Positions 9,303 through 19,300 of a stretch of DNA of 35,836 nt are shown here, in pieces. Numbering within the stretch: the stretch's first letter is position 1; each line of letters begins with the position of its first letter. The DNA lies in assembly GCA_027577415.1 (NCBI GenBank), contig JANBQS010000104.1, positions 1 through 35,836 of the forward strand. Direction: 5' to 3'. Under the pieces are notes generated by a model. That model did not search any database, had not been told where the DNA came from, and saw only the letters and a program-made list of their open reading frames with translations. This DNA is from Coemansia sp. RSA 922. Lineage: Eukaryota; Kickxellomycota; Kickxellomycetes; Kickxellales; Kickxellaceae. Both the position numbers and the translations under genes were made by a program.

Positions 9303-9310
9303 GTATAAAT
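9303..9310 (+). promoter_or_regulatory. TATA box of the partner gene of pair B
   Basis: TATAAATA, 119 bp before ATG 9422, with a T-rich stretch between. The distance matches that of the small genes. Confidence 0.6.
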
Positions 9311-9421
9311 AGCGTGTCATTTTCCGCCTGCCCTTCAGTTTCTCTGTTGTTTATTTTTGACAAGTTTTACTTTTTTTGCTCGCTTCCAAAGCCCTTTTTT
9401 CTTTCTTAATATTTTGCACCC

Positions 9422-9976
9422 ATGGATAACAACTGCATTAAACGTGACGACACGTCTGGAGCCTCTGACGAGAGCAGAGTCCAGGAGCTGGAGACGGCGA
9501 TGCTGGTAGCAACTCAGGCGTTAGACGAGAAAAGTAAAACTATTGAAAGGCTAGAACAAAGAATTCTCGAGCAGACCCGCACACTCAACGAGCAGACCCG
9601 CACGCTCAACGAGCAAACCCGCACATTCAACGAACAGACCCGCACGTTCAACGAGCAAATGCAAATGTTTGAACGTCAGTCGCAACGTTTGGCCCAACTT
9701 TACCAGCTTCAAGAGACTGCCGTAAAGGTTCTGGCTTTTACCGAAGCAACACCAATCAACAATGCTCCTGGTGTCTCTCCTGTCACCAACGCTCTTGCTG
9801 AAGCTCCAGCTGCAGTTACTCCAGTTAACCCAGTTGCTTCTACCGAAGTTGATACAACTAATGCTACACCAGCTGTAGGAAATAATCGTCTCAATATGAG
9901 GCGCCAGAGACTACGCAGCTGCACCCCTACCGAGCGCCTATTTAGGAAGAAACGGGGTAGCGGTTTTGGCAACTAA
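9422..9976 (+). CDS. Coiled-coil protein with RRQRLR basic tail, copy B
   Basis: A 184-residue single-exon protein of unknown function. Residues about 18-100 are a coiled coil. Within it four consecutive copies of the heptad EQTRT(L/F)N (9569-9652) are encoded by a 21-bp tandem repeat, and a fifth, altered copy EQMQMFE follows. Residues about 105-155 are a Pro/Ala/Thr/Val linker. The tail RRQRLRSCTPTERLFRKKR (about residues 160-178) nearly repeats that of the pair C protein (RRQRLRGRTTTERLVKKK), as does the linker end (ASTEVDTTNATPA against ASANVDATNTAPA). The tail looks like a nuclear localisation or nucleic-acid contact segment (inference). The gene is divergent from small gene B and is followed 174 bp later by the FunK1 relic. 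Confidence 0.78.
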   Translation: MDNNCIKRDDTSGASDESRVQELETAMLVATQALDEKSKTIERLEQRILEQTRTLNEQTRTLNEQTRTFNEQTRTFNEQMQMFERQSQRLAQLYQLQETAVKVLAFTEATPINNAPGVSPVTNALAEAPAAVTPVNPVASTEVDTTNATPAVGNNRLNMRRQRLRSCTPTERLFRKKRGSGFGN

Positions 9977-10149
9977 CAATGTCAGAGGGTCTACCAAGCA
10001 CTTGGGAACGTCTTCCAACCCTTGCATCTACGATTTGTCCACTCAGTCATGCTTTTCGAAAATAGTTTTCTATTACTTTGTGTAAGGACAAATATAACGA
10101 GTTAAACTATAACTGAATTATGTTGGCTATTAAATTCCTTCCAGGATAA

Positions 10150-10432
10150 AGGATACACATTTACGAGAGCCAGAACATCCACACACACGTCTGAGGTCTG
10201 GCCTTTTACGGGTTGCTAGCCAGGGTGTATAATTCTGGCCCTGTCCTCTACCAGCCTGGATATGTGATATTTCAGCCGGTGCAGGCAAGTCATCGAGTGG
10301 CTTACCCATACAAGCCTAAGAGACGATGAGCAGCACGGCATTAATCCGGCAGTGCAGTTTGTGGATAACCAATAGAAGTACAATTTGTTTGCTCTCACTG
10401 TGAATGACAAAACGCACCAGCGGTCTCGGAAA
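10150..10432 (+). pseudogene. Broken 5' part of a FunK1-type kinase gene
   Basis: This stretch is the disrupted N-terminal part of the kinase frame that follows. Frame 1 reads HIYESQNIHTHV, TGA (10192-10194), GLAFYGLLARVYNSGP. After about 10240 the match moves to frame 2, which reads VIEWLTHTSLRDDEQHGINP then AVQFVDNQ, with TAG at 10373-10375. The intact comparison is the fragment at 23817-24143 (minus), with YESQ, GLTFCGSLARVYCSGP, FVEWLVFV and DEQRGFNPAVQFVD in the same order. The TGA replaces a Trp there. One or two nonsense codons plus a frameshift mark it as decayed. Confidence 0.6.
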
Positions 10433-11671
10433 ATGGATGCTCCAGCTATTAGCAACGATGTCTACCCTCCCGACTGTACTGGCCTTCCCATTGATGGTAT
10501 TAGTGTTCCTGTTATTGCGGATGGAGGAGTGAGGGCGAAGAGGCTTAATGACATGTTATTTGTACCTTTGGAAACGGATGCGTCCTACGTCGGTGACATT
10601 TTAAAGCAGTGCGGGATCGTTGAGAACTCGGCGACGATTGACGATGTTATAGCTCAACATCCCGGGCTGCGCAGCGCCAACGATGATGAACACAGCCCGT
10701 CGTTGGAGCCGCAACTAATCGCATTCCGACAGCAATACGTTCTTGTGACTGAAAAGATCTGCGAGCCATTAAATACCGTTAAAACCGCCGAAGAGCTGAT
10801 TGTTGTGCTATCTGATGCCATGCGTGCGCACAGCTGGGTTTTGGAGAACTGCAGTCTGCTACACCGCGACATCTCGTCAAATAACATCATGGTTGGACGA
10901 AATGAGGCAACGACTGACGGTCCTCCGGTGTATGGCATGCTCATCGATTTTGACTGCGCTATCGATCCTACTATGGCGCGGATGGCGAGGCCTGAGCAGA
11001 CGGGGACCAAGCCGTTTATGAGCGTGCCAAATCTCGAGGGCCATCCTGAGCAGCGCACGGAGCTCGACGATTGGGAGTCGCTGCTTTACGTCTTGTGCTG
11101 GGTCGCGACGTTTGGGATTAACAACAAGGACAGGAGTATACTGGCGGAGATACATAAGGGTAATGAAGTTCCGCTGGAGATATCGGAGTGGCACACCAGC
11201 AGGAAAATGGTCGCCATTGCGGTCAAGAAGCGTCTCCATTTGGACAGTTTGAACATATTCACTACCAATATTTCCGACCGCTTTCCTATTCCACGCGAGA
11301 ATTCTGAGCTCCCGGACTATCGCTCGCTCCAAAGTCTTGCCGTTGATCTTTACAGGGCAATGTTCCAGCATCCGAAAGTTGATGAGAAATACCGCGGCAC
11401 GCACAAGAGAAAGGATGATGGCATTCTGTCCAAGAGGTCGATGTACAGGTTTGGCTCCAGCAAGGACGGCGGCCCACTTCCGTTGTTCAAGATTATGACC
11501 ATGGAACCGAGCAGCTCAACCAACAATCCTGCAAACCCCAAGGTTGTTGACCCGTTTGTACTTCGCACGGAGCACTCGGCCAAGACGAAAATCACTAAGG
11601 GCCTTAAACGTAAACTCGAGAGGCATGCTAAACTAGCGATAGGTAGACTAGCCGCCGATCCGCCCAAATAG
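10433..11671 (+). CDS. FunK1-type protein kinase domain, 5'-truncated open frame
   Basis: A 412-residue open frame from ATG 10433, in phase with the last piece of the broken 5' part. FunK1 is a fungus-specific, kinase-like family, often multicopy. The catalytic loop HRDISSNNI has its Asp at residue 146. The DFD motif (LIDFDCA) is at residues 172-174, followed by GTKPFMS and DDWESLLYVLCW, all characteristic of the family. The C-terminal 60 residues are basic. The ATP-binding lobe would lie in the damaged region upstream, so a product starting here would probably lack it. The frame itself is long and undamaged, so inactivation may be recent or the remainder may still be expressed. It ends 212 bp before CSN12. 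Confidence 0.72.
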   Translation: MDAPAISNDVYPPDCTGLPIDGISVPVIADGGVRAKRLNDMLFVPLETDASYVGDILKQCGIVENSATIDDVIAQHPGLRSANDDEHSPSLEPQLIAFRQQYVLVTEKICEPLNTVKTAEELIVVLSDAMRAHSWVLENCSLLHRDISSNNIMVGRNEATTDGPPVYGMLIDFDCAIDPTMARMARPEQTGTKPFMSVPNLEGHPEQRTELDDWESLLYVLCWVATFGINNKDRSILAEIHKGNEVPLEISEWHTSRKMVAIAVKKRLHLDSLNIFTTNISDRFPIPRENSELPDYRSLQSLAVDLYRAMFQHPKVDEKYRGTHKRKDDGILSKRSMYRFGSSKDGGPLPLFKIMTMEPSSSTNNPANPKVVDPFVLRTEHSAKTKITKGLKRKLERHAKLAIGRLAADPPK

Positions 11672-11883
11672 CCTGTCCTTCTTTTTTTAATATATTTACT
11701 CTAAGCGCCTTGTGGATAAGCAAAGGGCCATCAATCCAATAACTGGTCTCATCATCGATAATTGCTTTGATTTCCTTGCATTTTTATGCGATTTCTCGCC
11801 AAAGTTACCTATTCCAATATACTCATATTTCACCTTTTATTTTCTCAATTCATATCGACTTTGCCTCTCGGAAAGAACAAGAA

Positions 11884-13113
11884 ATGACGGGGGCGGATAG
11901 ACTCTCCCAAGCGGCTTTCAAATTCAAAGCGCTATTCAACGCTAAAAACTCGAAAGAGTTTGCTCAAATCGTCAAAATCGACTCGCAGTATACTACGACG
12001 GTGCTAAGAGATGTTTGGAACGCAGATGGCAACTGGAACGCATTGCTAACACAGCAGTCCACTACACTCCTCAGCGAGCTCTCGCTAGCGCACTTTCGCG
12101 CGTCGGTTGAGTTTTGTCAGAGCAACTTTGTCGAGGCGTACACGCATCAGCTTTCCTCATACCAGGCGTTTCTACGTGCGTTCAGCAACATGGATCGGTG
12201 GGGCGTAGATCCACTCTTGGCTATGAGTAAAGATCTATACCTCTTGTCGTGTCGTGCCGACTACCAACTAACTAGGGCTGGGCAGCCGGCTACCAAACTC
12301 GAGGAGGCTACGCGGGCTATCAACCAGGGCTTCTCCATGTGCATGACTGACCGTGAGCCTCTGGCAAGCATTTCGCGCAAGTGGGGCACTTACCATCTGG
12401 CCAATCTCCTCTTTGTGCTCTACTTTCGGCAAAAGGCCTTCAACCTGTGTACTAACATGCTCAGGGGGATAAAGACGACCGAGCTGCCGCCTCTTGACCA
12501 GTTCCCAATGGGCGACCAGGTAACGTTTAGATACTATCGCGGTTTGCTTGCGTTCCAGGGTGAACAGTTTGCTGCGGCTAAAGAGGACCTGGTGTTTGCG
12601 ATGGAGCATTGTCACCGCGACGCATACCGCAATAGGACTCGCATTTTGATGCGACTGACACCGATAATGATGATTGAGGGGAACATGCCTCAGTCGCGCT
12701 TGCTACAAAAGTACCCTCTGGTAAATGCATTGTACGGCGGCTTGGTCAGGGCGGCGATGCTAGGAGACGTGTGCCAGTTCGACGCGCTTATGCAAGACAA
12801 GGAGCAGCTTCTAGTATCGCTTGGCACCTATACGGCTGTCGAGCAAGTGCGCAGGATTGCCGTGCGCCAGCTCCTGTACAAGATTTATCTCATTGATGGT
12901 AAGGGCAGTCGCCTCTCGTTTCAGCTTGTTAGAAATGGGTTCTGGGTAGCAGGCATGGGCGATGTGAGCGTATTCGAGATCGAGAGTATACTGGCTGACA
13001 TGATCTCTGCTGGATTCATCAAGGGCTACATGTCTCACGACCATGGGGTTGCCGTGCTTAGCAAGCAGCTGCCGTTCCCACCCATCAAGAGTGTATTGGC
13101 GGCTTCTAAATAG
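11884..13113 (+). CDS. CSN12: PCI-domain protein, CSN12/PCID2/Thp1 family
   Basis: A 409-residue single-exon protein starting at ATG 11884 (MTGADRLS). The frame is open further upstream, but that part is an untranslated-looking T-rich leader. PCID2 and its relatives are scaffold subunits of TREX-2-type complexes acting in mRNA export and transcription-coupled processes, and of the yeast signalosome (Csn12). Family signatures are the N-terminal helical repeats with SYQAFLRAFSNMDRWG, SRKWGTYHLANLLFVLYFRQ, VTFRYYRGLLAF, then AFEHCHRD-like AMEHCHRDAYRN. The PCI winged-helix end shows ILADMISAGFIKGYMSHDHG followed by LSKQLPFPP. Length agrees with the family (about 400 residues). It lies head-to-tail with MEC1, whose ATG follows 254 bp later. 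Confidence 0.9.
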   Translation: MTGADRLSQAAFKFKALFNAKNSKEFAQIVKIDSQYTTTVLRDVWNADGNWNALLTQQSTTLLSELSLAHFRASVEFCQSNFVEAYTHQLSSYQAFLRAFSNMDRWGVDPLLAMSKDLYLLSCRADYQLTRAGQPATKLEEATRAINQGFSMCMTDREPLASISRKWGTYHLANLLFVLYFRQKAFNLCTNMLRGIKTTELPPLDQFPMGDQVTFRYYRGLLAFQGEQFAAAKEDLVFAMEHCHRDAYRNRTRILMRLTPIMMIEGNMPQSRLLQKYPLVNALYGGLVRAAMLGDVCQFDALMQDKEQLLVSLGTYTAVEQVRRIAVRQLLYKIYLIDGKGSRLSFQLVRNGFWVAGMGDVSVFEIESILADMISAGFIKGYMSHDHGVAVLSKQLPFPPIKSVLAASK

Positions 13114-13367
13114 GCATTTATCATACGAAAGTATTTTGATTCAAGGTCATTCCGCAGCACTACCAATTTTTTTTTTTTTTTTGGCTCGCACTAATCGCGA
13201 AAAGGCCCTAGATTGGCACGCGTGTTTTGCTAGAGCTTCTCGCCCTCTTTCTTTTCCACTTTTTTTTTTCTGCTTGACAAAAGAGTTTTTATTCTTTTCT
13301 TTTTGTTCTTTAAACATTGGCTTTATTCTTTTATTTTCCCTCATTTATTTGCTTTGCTGAATTTAGA

Positions 13368-16300
13368 ATGGCCAAGCGCGGCGGTGACATTAGCATTGAA
13401 TGCGAGTCTTCTGAACGGTAAGGACAGATAGTGGTACCTAGCGACCATTGAATTCGCGTGTATGGTTAAACTTGCTGTTACTAATGTTACTGCCTATATA
13501 CGACGACGCGTGCTTAAACGTCTGTAGTAAGCGCTTAAGGAACGAGGGTCCCGCGTCCTTGGAATGGGTCACGCCTCATGTATCTGAGGACAGGCGGTGC
13601 GTAGACGCAGTAGCCCACCTGCTGCAAGTGAACCAGTTCGAGTCTGTTCCTCACTGCATGGATGTGGCGGTCCACTTGGTGCAGGGCCTCAAGAAGTTAC
13701 AGCTATTCAATACGCCCTATGCGCGCCAGTCGTTTGATGATCTCTACGGGGGTGTCCTGGACTATGTGGGCAAAGTTATAGACCAGATCAAGCAGGTAAG
13801 TTCAGTCATGTTTTATTTTTTATTTTTTGGCTCCTGTGGGTCCATGTGTGCGCAGTAGCTTTCAATTCTCGCTAACTGTTTGTTGTGGCTGGTTGTTTCT
13901 TGCTACGTGTAGATTGACGCCGCCACTCGTATCTTGGACAACAGCGATGATTCAACACTGGAGATGTTTTCTGGCGTTTATCAATACCTGATCGAAGTGA
14001 TCGCTAGGCATACTGAAAGTACGTGATAGCAAAGATGATGCGCTTGTGATGCTTGTCCTTATATATGTTTGTATGTGTAAATACCTGTCTCTTATTTTTT
14101 TTGCATATTGCATGTAAGCTATTCAGCCTCTTTTTGTTGCACTTGTTTTTTCTTTTCCACATTTTGTTCTAATATATCATTTATACGCTGGATCATAATG
14201 TTTTACATTCGGTAGATCTAGACAAACACAGCAGTGTGCTACAAGTACACACAGACCGCGAGCTTGGGCTTTTGACATTGCCGTTGGCGGTAGAGCATCT
14301 TAGAGCTAAAGGAGGCGTAGCTGCGAACACGGGCATATTGCTTTCACCAGCGGCTTCGTTGCTTGCAACTTTGGCTGGATCAACGCGCCTGCCCGTCTTC
14401 GAAGCCAGTGCAGCGGCTTCTCTTGTGGCTACTCTTATGACCGAAGACGTCTATTCGGACAAATACTCTCCCTGGCTACAAGCCGTTTACGCCTGGTGTC
14501 TGTCAAAGACGGCGACGCTCAAAATGCGCCTGGCGGCTTGGTCGATGTTTCCGATGTTCTGTCACTACATGGAAAGACGTGGGAAGGACGGGTACGCCGG
14601 CGTTTTGGATAGTGCCAGAGTTACCATCGATGACCCGCCGCAGTTGCTAGATCTCGTTGCTAGTACAGTTGGGTACCTTGCCTGTGCTCGGGCCGGATGT
14701 TTGCGGCTAAAGTCCATTGCGCCTAACAAGGACATTGGCTTGGAAAGCGTTGTTGCGTGTTTGCTGGAAGACGTTTCAGCCAAAGACCGACCTTCTAGCG
14801 ACGGCCAAAATAGCCACTCTAGCGCTGGCAAGCCAATTTACTGTGTCGTGTGCGACTCTGCGGATGAGCAAGCTGGCGACGGTCGTAAGTCGCCAGAGGC
14901 GTTTAGTTCCGCACCAAAGACCGTGTCTCTTAGTGACTGGCTCTCGTACTGGTTTATTGCGTCCAGCAGGCAGAATGAACCCACCTCTATTCAGTTTTTG
15001 CGCGGAGTGTGTCGGTTCGTCAGACACGCACCGCCCGACGACGTCGGGCTCAAGGCATCTCCGCTTGGGCAGGGCACTGTTCGCCGGTTGACCAGCAGCA
15101 GCCGTGAGGTGCGCCTGGCTGCCACCGATGCCGTCCTGGCTTACTCCCAAGCAAGCCCGCTGGACTCGGAGAAGATGGCAGAGATTAAGCGGGGCAACCG
15201 CGCAGAGACGATGCGAACGCTCACGAGGCTGGCTCAGGACATTCAAGAGCCTAGTATTATTGAAGAAACACTACAGCTCGTTGCTGGCGGCGTTGGCTGT
15301 GCGTGTGATCTTCAGGAGGGTACGCTGGGCGTGGTGCTGCCGTTCTTAGTTGACTACTACTGCCGAGACAACATCTTCTTGCGCGCAGTGGCGATGGAGC
15401 AGCTACTATATGTGTCGCAAGACCATGGCATGTCGTTGGCGCAACTACTCTCGGCCTTTGCTGGCAGCATTTCGTGCACTCTAGCTAGTACCTTGGCGCA
15501 GCGCTCGCCTCGCTCCTTTGTACACTGTATGCAGATTTTGGAGACCACGCCTAAGCTGTTTTTGCAGCAGCACCAGGACGCTATCCTGCCTCATCTAGTT
15601 GCCAGCGGTAATGAGGCGGCGCTGAGGAATGTGGCGGAGCTCCTAGAGGTCCAATTGCCAGTGTTGTGCGTTAACCAAGCTCCAGTGGTGTTTGTCAAGA
15701 TCTTTCTGATGGACGACCAGCTCATGCACCAGGCGATGTTGAGGTTTGTGCGGCTCATATCGGTTGGCTCTGGAATGGACGCCGACCAAGTCGAGGTCAA
15801 CATCCCTAGTCTTTTGCGCTCGTGCTCGGTCAAGCTGATCTTCAACCTAATACTTTCGCTGGGCGAGGATGACGGCGTTTTGCGTCGGCGGGCACGAAGT
15901 GCTTTGCTTACTGTGCAGAGTATTTTAGCCAGCGCTTCAACGGATGCCAAGCAGGGCGTGTCGACAATCGTTCAGCGTAGTGTAGACAACTTGAAGGACG
16001 TCTCCAAGGGCCAAAGCCCCAGGTCAGGCGGCGACATCCAACAGCAGACGCTCAGTTCTGAGCTGGCGGACTTTTTGTCGCAGCACATCCTGGGAGTACT
16101 GGCCTATGTCAACGAGCTTTTGCGCGACTCTGAGCTGGCATCGTCGGGCAACAAAGTGGCAGGTGTTGTTGCCTACCACCACCAGCAACGTAGGCGGATG
16201 GTTCTGCGCGCTATCGGTGAATTGGCTATGCTTCTGGGACCACGGTCTCTACCATTTGCGCCCAATATTGTTGCCTCGCTGACTCCCCCATTGGATGGGC

Positions 16301-19300
16301 CATTGGCGGCGGCAGCCCTACGTGCCTGGGAGATTCTAGCCGAGAACCTCTCGCACACCATGCTCTCTGCCGACCAGCTCAACCTGCTTATTGTTCCGTT
16401 GCTGACAACATTTGCTACTTGCAACGAGGCGACACGTCGAGGCGCGGCCTCGGCAATCAATCGCGTCGTCAAGCTGCACAGGCCAGCGGTTTTGCAGCAT
16501 TTCTCACGCCTATGCCCGATTCCCGACGATCCACTGCTGGCCGATAGCTACGGTGTCATGCACCGTCTAAAGTTGAGGCAGGAGCTTCAAGATCAGACTT
16601 TGCACTTGACTCAGCTTCTCAAGACCAAAGACTCAACGGTCGTAATGTGTGCGGCAAACGAGCTCTGTAGTCTGATCAGGCAGAATGAGAGCGTGTTTGG
16701 CAAGTGGAAGCTGAAGCTGTGCCCGGGGTACAGTGCTAGCTTACCAACGCCGGAGAATGAGTCAGCGGCGCTCAGATTGGAAAGCGAATCGAATGCCACG
16801 CTGGTTGTCAATACAGTGCAGGCCTTGAAGATGGCTTGTGGCGTGGGCGGGCAGCTTGGAGAAATGGCAGCAGCGAGTTGCGCCGCTTGCCTTGCTGCCA
16901 TCGGGTCGATTGCCGGGCAGGCGCCAAGTGTGGCGGGTCGTGAGGGACTAAACTCTGGAGGACCGACGCCTAAAAGCCCCTCTGTGTCGTTCTTTGACGT
17001 CCACGATGAAGAGCAGCAGATGGACATGGTGTTCAGACTAATCATCGACCACTTGTCGCTAGCGTTTGCCTCGGCACCGTCGCCTGGAGTTCAGACATGC
17101 GCAGCGTATACGATCCAAGAGCTGATGCGACACGTCGGATTTACCAAGGATCTTTTGTATGGAGGTGTCGAAGATGTGGACTCAGCACCCTTGACGACTG
17201 CTCGTTCTGGGCGGAGGAGGCGCGATGTGCAAAAGCACCGGCAGTTGACTGCGCATGAGCAATGGCTTTGCGCAATGTGGAGCGCCATGCCACCAGACGT
17301 CGTCGAGGTCATCAAGCCCCTGTTGGACACAAAGTACGCCATCCAGCAGTCGAACCGCCCTGCAGCCGACGCCCAACAGCCACGCACACCTTGTATTTGG
17401 CGCTCTGCCAACCACATGTCCTGGTTGCGTACGCTGGTCGTGGAACTGGCTAACGCGCTGCCATCAATTCCTGCGTACTCTGTGTTTAAGCTATGTTCGA
17501 GCGTCGTCAAGGAGGGCTCGGTAGACATGCTGCTGTTTTTGTTGCCACAGGTTGCCTACCAGTACTGCATGCTGGCGGCCAAAGATGGCCGTACTGCGGC
17601 CAATGTTATCGTTGTAAACGATGATGACGATGACGTCAGTATCGAAGACGCCAGTACCAAGGACCACGAATCTCTAAAGGACGCAAGCATACTGGGCGAG
17701 GAGATCCGTGTAGTGTTTTCGAGGGAAGCTGACCGTGTTCTGATGCCAGCGGACCAGTGGCGGATGTGTAAGGAGACGGCGCTGGATCTACTCGACAGTC
17801 TTAACAACCACCTGCGCAAGAAACAAGAGAACCGAACCAGCAACAAGCGAGGAGTTAGGTCTGACGCCGTGGTGGCCAATGCCACCTCCGAGGAGCAGGC
17901 GATTTTGTCGCTGGTAGATTCGGTTCCCAGCCAGCTAGTAGCACTGGCAGCGTTCTCTTGCTCGCAGTACGAGCGTGCTATGCTGCACACGGAACTGTCG
18001 TTGCGTAGTAGCTTGGCTGGCTCGTTTCCTACCATATTTAGGAACGTTAATGACGCTGCTGTGGCGACCATGATGGAGCTCTATTTTAGCATGGGTGATG
18101 CGGACGGAGTGGCGGGTGCTGCGTCGTGTCGTAAGCATATGGATCTCAATCTCTCGGTTCGCAAGTACGAGATCGAGGGCAATTGGTCGCATGCCCTCAT
18201 TGGACACGAGTCGCTGCTTAGGTCGCAGCCTGACAGCGAGGAGTACCAGCGCGGGTGGATTAGTTGCTTGCAAAAGATGGGGCAGTGGGAGGGTGCGTGG
18301 GCGGCATCCAAGGAGCTGTTTCGGGCTGAGCCCAGCAAGGACAGCGAGCGGCAGCTCAACACGGCGTGCTTTGCAGCGGCTTGGCGCCTGGGGAAATGGG
18401 ACTGGGTATCGTCGGCCATTGGCGAAAAGGAGGAGCAGCGGCAAAGGACCGCTGTCGGTAGCCAGGATCTCCTGTCGTCATTCGATGCCCTAAACAGCAC
18501 GCTGCTGCTTCGCATCAGTGGCGGCGATGGCGGCGACATGCGCGGCCTGGATCTGCTGCCTAGACTAAGGGCTAGCATGATGCCTGGTCACTCGATTACT
18601 GGCGGCATTCCAAAGTGCTCAATTGAGGATATGTGCGGACTGGCGCTTCGGGCTGTGGGGCGTGGTATTGCCGAAACGGCGACGTTCCGCAAGCAAGCGC
18701 TAGCCAGCTCTTATGTCACAGCCAGTGCGCCCGACGCTCAGAACGAGATACACGCGCATATGCTTGGCGACATTTCCCTTTTGGTCAAGTATCTCGGTGG
18801 AGCCAACAACGTGGATCAGACGCCGGGCCACCTGCCCAGTATGCTGGACTGCCTTGCTGAGCAGTGGCGAGCACGCGTGTCGTATTTGCCGCCAGTTTAC
18901 TCTGTGCAAGAGCCAGTGCTGGCGCTGCACACTCAGCTGTACGACATTGTGTTGAATCGGTATATCAGTCAAGTACCCGAGAGCGATGCCCGTGCTTGTA
19001 CTGAGATCGTTATGCGGCAGATAGTTAGCACGCACTTGCAAGCGGCGCAGCTGGCGCGGCTGGCGGGCTTCAGGGCGACGGCGCTTGGCATTTTGACGCA
19101 TGCTGAGCTCACTTGCGCGGCGAAGCCAGCGCTTTTGGCGCCGTTGCAGATCGAGCATGCGCAGATTCTTTGGGACGAAGGTTATGCATCCGACGCCATG
19201 TCAGCTATCAGCCGCGTGGCAGACGATCTGTGGGCCAAGCTCAAGTCGCAGTACGAGGACGGTGGCGGCGGCGGCGGTGGTGGTGACGTGGAGGGCACGC

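Larger units (their letters stand above)
8142..9421. promoter_or_regulatory. Intergenic region of divergent pair B
   Basis: About 1.28 kb between divergent starts, without a convincing gene. It shares ordered blocks with the pair A region and with the inverted pair C region. Examples are the block around AAGCACGATGCAGAAT (8446-8461; reverse complement near 25404-25419), TTTCGTCATAAGCAGATGAG (8502-8521) and GGATGTCAAAGAAAAAAAAC (8588-8607). This suggests a common regulatory region serving both genes, or inheritance of the whole segment by duplication. Confidence 0.6.
7705..11671. repeat. Three-gene module B: one arm of an inverted segmental duplication
   Basis: The order is small gene B (minus), RRQRLR-tail protein (plus), FunK1 gene (plus). 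The same three families occur in mirror order at 23817-26215. Similarity is visible by eye in the small gene's 3' end, promoter and upstream region, in the tail of the second gene, just past its stop (CAACTAACAATGTCA at 9970-9984 and on the minus strand near 24410) and in the FunK1 5' part. The arms are diverged, so the duplication is not recent. Confidence 0.6.

Noticed and set aside
4350..11671. Transposable element as the cause of the duplicated cassettes
   Set aside because: No transposase, reverse transcriptase, terminal inverted repeats or target-site duplications could be seen around the modules.
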